This document shows, one piece after another, positions 47,721-54,907 of a stretch of DNA of 64,000 bases. The stretch is from Promicromonosporaceae bacterium (GTDB lineage Bacteria; Actinomycetota; Actinomycetes; Actinomycetales; Cellulomonadaceae): positions 16,621 to 80,620 of the forward strand of contig WRHK01000011.1 in the NCBI GenBank assembly GCA_009783295.1. Reading direction: 5' to 3'. Both the position numbers and the translations under genes were made by a program. Every line of letters begins with the position of its first letter. Positions within the stretch are counted from its first letter, which is position 1. A model generated the notes under the pieces. It had not been told where the DNA came from. It searched no databases and worked only from the letters and a program-made list of their open reading frames with translations.

Positions 47721-47746
47721 GCTCAAAAGGGTACTAGATCGATGCT

Positions 47747-47831
47747 GACTCCCGTCGTGTTCCTGATCCTTCCCGTCACGGTCGTCTTCGCCGTCTTCCC
47801 GTCGCTGGCCACGCTCCGCGTCGGCCTGTAA
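47747..47831 (+). pseudogene. tadC: tadC, 3' remnant beyond element 2
   Basis: 85 bp encode the missing TadC end, 'PVVFLILPVTVVFAVFPSLA' plus a short tail to TAA at 47829-47831, a hydrophobic helix typical of the TadC C-terminus. It has no start of its own. It continues the frame of the 5' part exactly after GATGCT. Confidence 0.9.
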
Positions 47832-47855
47832 CCCGCACCACCGAGAGGAACCACC

Positions 47856-48035
47856 ATGTCCGACCACCTGGAGCCCACGCTCCCCGAGGCCACCGACCCC
47901 GAGCGGGGCGACGTGCCCGGCTGGGTTCTCGTGACGCTCATGACCGCCGGGCTCGTCGTCGCCCTGTGGGCGATCGCCGGGCCGATGCTCGAGGACGCCT
48001 TCACGCAGGCCATCGCGAGCGTCACGGGCCGGTGA
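47856..48035 (+). CDS. Small pilin-like protein of the Tad locus
   Basis: 59 aa from ATG 47856 (SD AGAGGAA), too short for the ORF track. An acidic N-terminus ending 'GDVPG' is followed by one hydrophobic helix, 'WVLVTLMTAGLVVALWAIAG', and a short amphipathic tail. In Mycobacterium this position is held by the Flp-like/DUF4244 pilin Rv3656c. The stop overlaps the next start (GTGA). It is the likely major pilin, though Flp processing sites are not obvious. Confidence 0.72.
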   Translation: MSDHLEPTLPEATDPERGDVPGWVLVTLMTAGLVVALWAIAGPMLEDAFTQAIASVTGR

Positions 48036-48427
48036 CCTCGAACGAGGCCCTGCGCGACGCCGAGCGGGGCTCGGCGGTGGCCGAGTTCACGATGGTCGCC
48101 GCCCTGCTGCTCGCGCTGTTCCTCGGGGTGGTCCAGGTGGCGCTCGCCCAGCACGTGCGCGCGCTCGTCATCGACGCCGCCGCGGAGGGCGCCCGCGTGG
48201 CGGCTCGCGCCGACCGCGGGCCCGACGACGGTGTCGCGCGCACTCGCGCCCTGATCGACGAGTCGCTGTCGTCCGCGTACTCCCGCGACGTGCACGCGAC
48301 CACGGTCAGACGCGACGGCGTGCCCGTGATCGAGGTGACGGTGCGGACGCCGCTCCCCGTCGTCGGGCTGCTGGGGCCGTCCGGCACCATGACGTTCTCG
48401 GGCCACGCCCTCGAGGAGGGACGATGA
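48032..48427 (+). CDS. TadE-like minor pilin
   Basis: 131 aa from GTG 48032: the TadE signature 'ERGSAVAEFTMVAALLLALF' with Glu at position 5 of the helix, then an extracytoplasmic domain ending 'SGHALEEGR'. TadE-like pseudopilins are processed by a prepilin peptidase and exported by the Tad machine. Start and stop both overlap neighbours, so translation is coupled. Confidence 0.85.
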   Translation: MTSNEALRDAERGSAVAEFTMVAALLLALFLGVVQVALAQHVRALVIDAAAEGARVAARADRGPDDGVARTRALIDESLSSAYSRDVHATTVRRDGVPVIEVTVRTPLPVVGLLGPSGTMTFSGHALEEGR

Positions 48428-48882
48428 CCGCCGCCCCGGAGGCGTCGCCGGACGGCGAGCGCGGGGCGGCAGTCATCGAGTTCATCGGCACCGCCGTGCT
48501 GCTGCTGATCCCGCTCGTCTACCTGGTGCTCACAGTCGGGCGCCTGCAGGCGGGCGCCTTCGCCGTCGACGGCGCCGCCCGGGAGGCGGCTCGCGCCGTC
48601 GTCATGGCCACCGGCTCCGACGACGCCGCCGCCCGCGCCCGGCTCGCCGTCGAGATCGCGCTCGAGGACCAGGGGTTCGACGACGCGCTCCCCGACGACG
48701 CGATCCGCGTGACCTGCTCGGACGACCCGTGCCTGAGCCCGGGCGGCACCGTCACGGCGACGGTGCGCACCGTCGTCCCGCTCCCCTTCGTCCCCGGCCT
48801 GCTCCGTTCGTGGGTGCCGCTCGAGGTGCCGGTCGAGTCCCGGTACCGCGCGACGGTCGACCAGTTCGCGGTGACGCGATGA
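48424..48882 (+). CDS. TadE-like pseudopilin
   Basis: 152 aa: 'ERGAAVIEFIGTAVLLLIPL' processing region and helix, then an exposed domain with a Cys pair ('TCSDDPC') that may form a disulfide. It is the second TadE-type gene of the cluster and overlaps both neighbours. Confidence 0.85.
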   Translation: MTAAPEASPDGERGAAVIEFIGTAVLLLIPLVYLVLTVGRLQAGAFAVDGAAREAARAVVMATGSDDAAARARLAVEIALEDQGFDDALPDDAIRVTCSDDPCLSPGGTVTATVRTVVPLPFVPGLLRSWVPLEVPVESRYRATVDQFAVTR

Positions 48883-49340
48883 GCGCCCGCGACGCCGACA
48901 GCCCAGATCCCGAGTCCGGGCGCATCATGCTGCTCTCGCTCGGCTTCGTGGTGCTGGGCCTCATGCTCGTCGGGGTGATCGCCTCGGCCGGAGCGGTCCA
49001 CCTCGACCACAAGCGCCTCGACAACCTCGCGGACCTGCTGGCCGCGAGCGCCGCGGGCGCCCCGTCGGGAGCGGCTCTGGTGGCGGACGGCGGCCTGCTG
49101 CTCACCGACGCCGACGTCGCGTCGGGGTTGCGCGACGACCTCGCGGACTACCCGTTCCCCACCGACCTCCCGGCGGACCTGCGGGTCGCGGTGGCCGACT
49201 CGCCCGACGGCCGCAGCGCGCGCGTCGTCCTGACGGCGACGTCGCACCCACCGCTGGTGCGGTGGTTCACGCGCCGGTTCGGGGGCGGGTTCGCGCTCAC
49301 GGCGACAGCGACGGCCCGTGCCGTCGTTGCGGGGCCGTGA
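48879..49340 (+). CDS. TadG-like / Rv3654c-type pilus-locus protein
   Basis: 153 aa from ATG 48879, in overlap with the upstream stop. 'ESGRIMLLSLGFVVLGLMLV' is a TadG-type membrane helix with an N-terminal Glu; the remainder is an extracytoplasmic domain ('DHKRLDNLADLLAASAAGAP'). It closes the Tad operon. In this gene order it corresponds to Rv3654c. Confidence 0.8.
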   Translation: MSARDADSPDPESGRIMLLSLGFVVLGLMLVGVIASAGAVHLDHKRLDNLADLLAASAAGAPSGAALVADGGLLLTDADVASGLRDDLADYPFPTDLPADLRVAVADSPDGRSARVVLTATSHPPLVRWFTRRFGGGFALTATATARAVVAGP

Positions 49341-49388
49341 GCCGCGGGCGAGGTGCCCGAGCCGCCGGCCAAGCGCCGGTGTCCGGCC

Positions 49389-49664
49389 TCAGCGACCGAC
49401 GGCCTCCGCGGTGCGGCTGAGCAGGATCACCGCGACGACGGTCACGACGAGCGCGATCGCACCGTTGCGCGCGAGCACCCACCAGTGGCCCCACTTCTTC
49501 TTCCGCAGGCCGGGCACCCGCGCCTTGGTGTCGCGGTAGTCCGATCGCGCCCGGACCCACCGTGCTCTCGCATGCCCGAGGAGGTATCCGACGGTGAGCC
49601 CCGCGAAGGTGCCGAGGTTGAGCAGCGTATGGACGACGTCGTGGTGGGGCGGGGCGGTCGGCAC
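49389..49664 (-). CDS. Hypothetical small membrane protein
   Basis: 91 aa with two hydrophobic helices ('LLNLGTFAGLTVGYLLGHAR', 'NGAIALVVTVVAVILL') joined by a basic cytoplasmic loop 'RVPGLRKKKWGHWW'. The positive-inside pattern is clear, which supports a real membrane protein. No family is recognised. It is convergent with the Tad operon. Confidence 0.6.
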   Translation of the reverse strand: MPTAPPHHDVVHTLLNLGTFAGLTVGYLLGHARARWVRARSDYRDTKARVPGLRKKKWGHWWVLARNGAIALVVTVVAVILLSRTAEAVGR

Positions 49665-49729
49665 GAGCGCAGTCTTGCGTTCCGCGCGGGCCCAGCACCA
49701 GGCCGTTCACCTGTGCTCCGGGCGAGCTG

Positions 49730-50185
49730 CTACTCCGCCGGCGGGTTGGTGACCATCACGACGTTCCCGTCGGGGTCCTCGACCATCGTCGAGTAGGGCC
49801 CGACGAGGTGCCCGGGCGCCGTGACTCCCCGGTGGCCGGCGGCGGTGAGGCGCCCCCACACGGCGTCGACGGCGGCGTCGGACTCGACGAAGTACTCGAC
49901 GACCTGCTGGTAGCCGCCGCGCTCCGGGCGGGCCCAGCCGGCGTCGAGGTGCCGCGCGACCGGGTCGGTGGCGATGATCATGCGCGTGGCGTCGCCCTCT
50001 TTGGCGGCGGCGACCGGGCGGCGGGGGTCGGGGTCGGACACGTCGAGCCCGAGCAGGCGGTAGAAGTCGATCGAGCGCTGGAGGTCGCGCACGTAGAGCA
50101 CGACCATGCCGAGATGCGCGCGGCCGGTCGTGGTTTCGTGTTCGATGACGTCGGGGGCGGCCTCGGCCGCTGATTCGTTTGTCAT
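49730..50185 (-). CDS. VOC (glyoxalase/bleomycin-resistance) family protein
   Basis: 151 aa with two vicinal-oxygen-chelate repeats: 'LGMVVLYVRDLQRSIDFYRL' and 'VVEYFVESDAAVDAVWGRL', ending 'MVEDPDGNVVMVTNPPAE'. VOC proteins bind metals or drugs; the substrate is unknown. ATG 50185 is chosen because a palindromic operator and -10 lie directly upstream. It is divergent from a MarR gene that probably represses it. Confidence 0.88.
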   Translation of the reverse strand: MTNESAAEAAPDVIEHETTTGRAHLGMVVLYVRDLQRSIDFYRLLGLDVSDPDPRRPVAAAKEGDATRMIIATDPVARHLDAGWARPERGGYQQVVEYFVESDAAVDAVWGRLTAAGHRGVTAPGHLVGPYSTMVEDPDGNVVMVTNPPAE

Positions 50186-50186
50186 G

Positions 50187-50199
50187 GTAGATAATCTAC
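50187..50199. promoter_or_regulatory. Palindromic MarR operator between VOC and marR-like genes
   Basis: GTAGAT-A-ATCTAC is a perfect 13-bp palindrome located 1 bp before the VOC start and overlapping GATTAT/GATAAT boxes on both strands. A bound MarR dimer would block both promoters. Confidence 0.75.
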
Positions 50200-50211
50200 G
50201 AAGGTGTACGG

Positions 50212-50673
50212 ATGATCGCAAGGGATGACGACGGCGAGGACCTCGGCGCGCTGCTCAGCCAGCTGCTGGGCGTCGTCGTCGAGCGCGAGACCCCGATCCT
50301 CGGGGCCCACGGCGTCACGATGTGGGAGTACGTGATCCTGAGCCGCCTCCTGGCCGAGCCGGGGCTGACGCAGAAGGAGCTCGCCCGGCGCAGCCGACGC
50401 GACCCCACCCGCCTGATCGGGCACCTCGACGCGCTCGGCGACCGGGGCCTGGTCGCGCGCGAGGTCGACGAGGTGGACCGCCGACGTCGTACGGTGCGGC
50501 TCACCGACGCGGGCACCGACCTGGTGCGCGCCGTCCGCCACGACATCCGGCACATGGAGACCGAGCTGCTCGGCGACGGCACCGGAGGCGTGCAGCACCA
50601 CCTGCGGGACGCCCTCGCGGCCGTCCTGAGCCGTTCCGGCCTCCCGGACCCGTCGCCCGACTACGCGGGCTGA
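50212..50673 (+). CDS. MarR family transcriptional regulator
   Basis: 153 aa with a winged helix: 'MWEYVILSRLLAEPGLTQKE' leading to the recognition helix 'RRSRRDPTRLIGHLDALGDR', then the wing 'DEVDRRRRTVRLTDAG'. MarR repressors respond to small phenolic or oxidant ligands. ATG 50212 has SD GAAGGTG. The divergent layout with the palindrome argues for control of the VOC gene and autorepression. Confidence 0.9.
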   Translation: MIARDDDGEDLGALLSQLLGVVVERETPILGAHGVTMWEYVILSRLLAEPGLTQKELARRSRRDPTRLIGHLDALGDRGLVAREVDEVDRRRRTVRLTDAGTDLVRAVRHDIRHMETELLGDGTGGVQHHLRDALAAVLSRSGLPDPSPDYAG

Positions 50674-50679
50674 GCAGGC

Positions 50680-51222
50680 TCAGGCCCCGCCGCTGGCCGC
50701 AGGCTCTCCGCGGCGGAACACCAGGTGCCCGCCCAGGTACGCGCTCGCGCCCACGATCGTGGCGCCGACGAGCGACGTCATGACGCCGGCGCGGTGCCGC
50801 CCGCTGCGGCGCAGGCACCACGAGAGCCCGAACACGGCCGCGCCGAACCCGTTGAGCCCGGCGTGCAGCGCACCGACCCGGCTGGACTCGACGCTCCGCA
50901 GGGCGCTCCAGTCGGCGAGCCCGCTCGCCGCCGTCGGCGCGGCCGCGAGGAACCCGGCACCGACCAGCCGCCGCGCGGCGTCGGGGTCGCCCCCGGTGAG
51001 GTCGAGCACGACGGCCGCGGTCCACATGCCGAGCGGCATCGCCGTGAGCGCCGGGTGGAGCGGGTGGCCCAGGGACTGCCCGCGCAGCTCGTCCAGGGCC
51101 CGCCCGGAAGGGAGCACCCCGGCGAGGCGCCGGTACCAGGAGCGCAGCCCGTCCAGCCGGCTGTCGTTCTCGAGCCCCTCGGCCAGCTTCGCCAGGGCGC
51201 TCTGCGGTTCTCCGTCCGTCAT
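50680..51222 (-). CDS. DUF2231 membrane protein
   Basis: 180 aa with four hydrophobic helices and the DUF2231 signature 'SLGHPLHPALTAMPLGMW'. The function of the family is unknown; some members are found with Rieske or haem proteins. The start at 51222 has SD GGGAGGAC. It is convergent with the MarR gene. Confidence 0.85.
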   Translation of the reverse strand: MTDGEPQSALAKLAEGLENDSRLDGLRSWYRRLAGVLPSGRALDELRGQSLGHPLHPALTAMPLGMWTAAVVLDLTGGDPDAARRLVGAGFLAAAPTAASGLADWSALRSVESSRVGALHAGLNGFGAAVFGLSWCLRRSGRHRAGVMTSLVGATIVGASAYLGGHLVFRRGEPAASGGA

Positions 51223-51416
51223 GGTCGTCCTCCCGCTGACATCGGCCCGCGGCTGCGGGCCGCACGGCCAGCGTAGGTCGGGTGCCCGTGGCCCGCAGGG
51301 GCGCACCACCACGCTTCATCACGATCGGTGATCGACCCATCGCAGATCGCGCTTGGACGCCAGGTGAGGGGGCGTCCGATGCTGGAGGTGTCGATCTGAC
51401 GAGGGAGGTCATCACC

Positions 51417-51761
51417 ATGCGAACCCCGAGTGATACCGGGTCGGTGGAGGTCGTGCGCGAGACGGTCGTCTCGTACGTCGTGCGGCCCGAGTCCCTCCAG
51501 ACCCGACCCGCCACGGACGTCCCTGCCGGGTGCTATGTCGCGCGCTTCGACGGCGGCAGCGTCGGCAACCCGGCTTTCGCGGTGCTGCCGTACGCGGACG
51601 GGGAGCCCGCGACGGTGGTCACGGTCGCGAGCGAGGGCGAGGCGACGGACCGCGCACCGCGGTACGTGCGCGTCGCGGCCCGCGCGGGCGCCGCCGACTA
51701 CGAGCTCCACGTGCCCGCCACGTTCGGCGGCTGGGTCCCGTCGCCCGAGGAGCTCGCCTGA
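51417..51761 (+). CDS. Hypothetical beta-rich protein, 114 aa
   Basis: ATG 51417 has SD GAGGGAGG. The product alternates short strands ('RETVVSYVVRPESL', 'GCYVARFDGGSVGNPAFAVL', 'RYVRVAARAGAADYELHVPA') and has no signal peptide. No family is recognised; good SD and codon bias support expression. It is separated by about 100 bp from the downstream LysR gene. Confidence 0.6.
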   Translation: MRTPSDTGSVEVVRETVVSYVVRPESLQTRPATDVPAGCYVARFDGGSVGNPAFAVLPYADGEPATVVTVASEGEATDRAPRYVRVAARAGAADYELHVPATFGGWVPSPEELA

Positions 51762-51862
51762 CCCCACGGACGCGCGCGGCGATACGATCTCGTGGTGGAG
51801 ATCGAGTCGCCGCGCGCACCACTGCCGAGCCTGCGCCGGAGCGCCTGAACCACGCCAGGGCG

Positions 51863-52789
51863 ATGCAGCTCCGACAGCTCGAGTACTTCGTCGCCGTCGC
51901 GGACGAGCGTCACTTCGCGCGCGCTGCCGAACGGTGCTTCGTCACCCAGCCCGCCCTCTCCGCCGGGATTGCCAAGCTCGAGTCGGAGCTCGGCGTCGTG
52001 CTCATCAACCGCGTGCACACCTACGAGGGCCTGACGCCCGAGGGTGAGCGCCTGATCGGCTGGGCCCGCCGCATCCTCACGGAGCACGACGCCCTCAAGG
52101 CCGAGGTCAGCGCCATGCAGCAGGGCGTGGGCGGCACGCTGCGGCTGGGCGTGGGCCCGACGACGGCGGTCACCGCCGTCGACCTGATCCGCGAGCTCTG
52201 CTCCCGCCACCCGCTGGTGCGCGTCCAGCTCACCGAGCACCTCAGCGCGTCCGCGATGCACCAGCGGCTGCGCGACTTCGAGCTCGACGCCGGGATCGCA
52301 TACCTGTCCCCCGACGACCAGGCGGGCCTGGCCGTGCAGCCCCTCTACGAGGAGCGGTACGTACTGGTCGGCTCCCCCGCCCTGCTGCCCGACGACGGCG
52401 ACACCTGCACCTGGGCGGACGCCGCCCGCCTCCCCCTGGTGCTGCTGAACGAGCACACGCGGGTGCGCCAGCTCATCGACGACGCGTTCACCGCCCACGC
52501 GATCGACGTCGACCCGCAGGTGGTGGCCGAGTCCGTGTCGTCGCTCATGGGCAACGTGCGCGACGGCCAGTGGGCCACCATCGCCCCGCACACCCTGCTG
52601 GCCCAGGAGCCGGAGACGACGGGCCTGCAGATGCGGGCCCTGGTCGACCCGGAGATCACGATCGGCGTGGTGCTCGCCATGAACGCCGCGGCCCGTGACG
52701 CGTCGGCGGTGCGCGCGCTGGGGGCCGCGGCGGCGTCGCTGAACCTGCACGCCCGGCTGAGCTACGGCGCCGCCCCGGCGACGTCGTAG
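51863..52789 (+). CDS. LysR family transcriptional regulator
   Basis: 308 aa: N-terminal winged helix 'LRQLEYFVAVADERHFARAA' with recognition helix 'QPALSAGIAKLESELG', then a periplasmic-binding-like effector domain ('GTLRLGVGPTTAVTAVDLIR', 'SVSSLMGNVRDGQWATIAPH'). It resembles CynR/formate-dehydrogenase-type LysR regulators, but no matching catabolic genes are adjacent, so the regulon is unknown. Confidence 0.88.
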   Translation: MQLRQLEYFVAVADERHFARAAERCFVTQPALSAGIAKLESELGVVLINRVHTYEGLTPEGERLIGWARRILTEHDALKAEVSAMQQGVGGTLRLGVGPTTAVTAVDLIRELCSRHPLVRVQLTEHLSASAMHQRLRDFELDAGIAYLSPDDQAGLAVQPLYEERYVLVGSPALLPDDGDTCTWADAARLPLVLLNEHTRVRQLIDDAFTAHAIDVDPQVVAESVSSLMGNVRDGQWATIAPHTLLAQEPETTGLQMRALVDPEITIGVVLAMNAAARDASAVRALGAAAASLNLHARLSYGAAPATS

Positions 52790-52870
52790 CCGGCGCCGGG
52801 CGTTCATCGAATCCTCACCCGCCCGCGTCATCGTCACCTGTATGGCACGTCGCCCCGCCCGAGCACACCG

Positions 52871-53986
52871 ATGACCCTCACCGGCGCCCCGCTCGTCGTC
52901 ATCCTGGCCGTGGTCGCGGTGGGGTGCTTCGCGCTCGTGGTCGCCGGGTGGCCCCGCCCTTCACGGCGCGGGGCGGCCATGGGCGTGCGCGCGGCCCAGG
53001 TGCTGGTGCTCAACGTGCTGGTGGTCGCCCTGTTCGGCACCCTGCTCAACGACCAGTACCTCTTCTACGCCAGCTGGTCGGACCTGCTCGGGGCGCGCTC
53101 CACCCAGGTGCAGGAGCACCACGGCGGCTCGCAGCAGGACGTCGCGGGGGCCACGGTCGCCGGTCCCGGGCTCGCCGACATCGTCGAGCCCGTCACCCTC
53201 CCCGCGCTGCCCGACCCCGGAGTCCGCCTGCAGACCTACACGGTGCGCGACCGCGCCTCCGGCAGCACGGGCCAGGTGCTCGTCTACCTCCCGGTCGGGT
53301 ACGACCCGACGTCGCGCCGCACCTACCCCGTGATCGAGGGCCTGCACGGGTTCCCGGGGCACCCCAGGTCGTTCGTGAACCTCAACTTCCTCAGCGCGGC
53401 CGACCAGCTCACGGCCGAGCACCGGCTGGCGCCGTCGATCTTCGTCATGCCGATGATCGACACCCCGCCCAGCCTCGACACCGAGTGCGTCGACGGCCCC
53501 CCGGGGCAGCCGCAGACCGACACCTGGCTCTCGACCGTGGTCCCCGACTGGGTGGTGCGGCACTTCCGGGCGCAGACGGCGCGCACCTCGTGGGCGGCCG
53601 TCGGCTACTCGTACGGCGCGTGGTGCGCGGCGTCGCTGGCCATGCGGCACACGGACGTGTTCGGCGGGGCGATCGTGCTGCAGGGCTACTTCCGGCCCGA
53701 CTTCAGCACCGCGTACGACCCGCTCACGCCCGAGTCGAAGGCCGGCTACGACCTGGTGCACCTCGCCCGGACCGCCCCGCCGCCCACCGCGATGTGGGTG
53801 CTGACCTCGCACGAGGACCCGCTGTCGTACGCCACCACGTCGCAGTTCCTCGCGGCGGCCCGCAAGCCCCTCGACGTGACCGCCGTGGTGCTCGCCCACG
53901 GCGGGCACCGCACCGCCGTGTTCACGCCCTACGTCCCGACCGCGCTCGGGTGGCTCGGGCGGACGCTCCCGGGGTTCCATGCCTGA
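52871..53986 (+). CDS. Membrane-anchored alpha/beta-hydrolase (esterase D / antigen 85 type)
   Basis: 371 aa: two N-terminal membrane helices, a linker, then an esterase domain with strand 'RTYPVIEGLHGFPG', nucleophile elbow 'AVGYSYGAWC' (GxSxG) and a late 'VLAHGGHRTAVF' His. This architecture is common in actinobacterial cell-envelope esterases related to antigen 85. It overlaps the SGNH hydrolase gene by 8 nt, so the two probably act together outside the membrane. Confidence 0.83.
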   Translation: MTLTGAPLVVILAVVAVGCFALVVAGWPRPSRRGAAMGVRAAQVLVLNVLVVALFGTLLNDQYLFYASWSDLLGARSTQVQEHHGGSQQDVAGATVAGPGLADIVEPVTLPALPDPGVRLQTYTVRDRASGSTGQVLVYLPVGYDPTSRRTYPVIEGLHGFPGHPRSFVNLNFLSAADQLTAEHRLAPSIFVMPMIDTPPSLDTECVDGPPGQPQTDTWLSTVVPDWVVRHFRAQTARTSWAAVGYSYGAWCAASLAMRHTDVFGGAIVLQGYFRPDFSTAYDPLTPESKAGYDLVHLARTAPPPTAMWVLTSHEDPLSYATTSQFLAAARKPLDVTAVVLAHGGHRTAVFTPYVPTALGWLGRTLPGFHA

Positions 53987-54833
53987 GCGCCGAGCCCTGG
54001 CAGCCCGCCACGCGGAGATCCTCGCGGCGGCGTTCGCCGTGCTGGTCGTCGTCGCCTCGTTCGTGGCCGGCACCGGCCCGACGCGGCCCGCGGCACCACC
54101 CGCGGGCGCCACGCCGCTCACCGTCGTCGCGCTGGGCGACTCCGTGCCGTCCGCCACGACCTGCGGGTGCATCGGCTACGTGGACCTGCTGGCCGGCCGG
54201 CTCGGCGCGCTGACCCGCCGCACGCCCGTCGTGCACAACGACGCCACCGGCGGCTGGACCACCGCCGACGTCGTGGAGGACCTCGGCTCGGGCGCCACCC
54301 GGTCGGACCTGCGGCACGCCGACCTGGTGGTGGTCGAGATCGGCGCCAACGACTTCGACCTCCACCGGATCGAGGACCCGTCCTGCTACCCGGCGCCGAC
54401 CTCCGGGTGCTGGGACACGACGCTCGCGGGACTCACGAGCGGGCTGACCCGGATCGTGCGCACCGTGCGGTCCGTCGACGTCGAGCCCCACGCGCGCGTC
54501 GCCGTGATCGGGTACTGGAACATCACCGTCGACGGCGCCGTCGGGCGCTCGCGCGGCCAGGCGTTCGTGGCCGGCAGCGACGCCCTGACCCGCACCGTCA
54601 ACGCCTCCATCCAGAGCGTCGCCACGGCCACCGGGGCCACCTACGTCGACGCGTACACGCCGCTCAAGGGCATCACGGGCACGCGCGACCCCACCGACGA
54701 CCTGCTCGGCGACGGCGACCACCCCAACCAGGCGGGGCACCGGCTGATCGCGCAGGCCGTGCTCTCGGTGCTGGTCCGGGAGGGCGCCGTCGCCGCGTGG
54801 CAGGCCGACGGGGAGCCGCCCGCTCTGCGATGA
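53979..54833 (+). CDS. Secreted SGNH/GDSL hydrolase
   Basis: 284 aa with an N-terminal signal anchor (residues ~12-32), 'VVALGDSVPSAT' (Ser of block I), 'EIGANDFDL' (Gly/Asn of block III) and 'GDGDHPNQAGHRL' (Asp/His of block V). It is a complete SGNH esterase facing outside. The start overlaps the upstream hydrolase by 8 nt. The substrate may be a cell-wall acyl group or an exogenous ester; not determinable. Confidence 0.86.
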   Translation: MPERRALAARHAEILAAAFAVLVVVASFVAGTGPTRPAAPPAGATPLTVVALGDSVPSATTCGCIGYVDLLAGRLGALTRRTPVVHNDATGGWTTADVVEDLGSGATRSDLRHADLVVVEIGANDFDLHRIEDPSCYPAPTSGCWDTTLAGLTSGLTRIVRTVRSVDVEPHARVAVIGYWNITVDGAVGRSRGQAFVAGSDALTRTVNASIQSVATATGATYVDAYTPLKGITGTRDPTDDLLGDGDHPNQAGHRLIAQAVLSVLVREGAVAAWQADGEPPALR

Positions 54834-54907
54834 CGTCGCGGCCGGGCCGCACGACGTGGGGCGTGAACACGATCGAGGCCCACTGCAGGGACGCTACCCT
54901 CGCGACC

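Larger units (their letters stand above)
40088..47746 (-). mobile_element. Element 2: 7.65-kb serine-integrase satellite-like element inserted in tadC
   Basis: GATGCT is present at both junctions (40088-40093 and 47741-47746), and removing 7653 bp between the copies restores tadC in frame (854 + 85 = 939 nt, 313 codons). The integrase is at the right end reading leftwards. Then follow the shared small protein, a 170-aa ORF, a DUF3631 replication protein, an iteron array, two ORFs of scaffold type, a capsid gene and, at the left end, a coiled-coil membrane protein. Orientation is opposite to element 1. No terminase, portal, tail or lysis gene is recognised. Confidence 0.9.
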
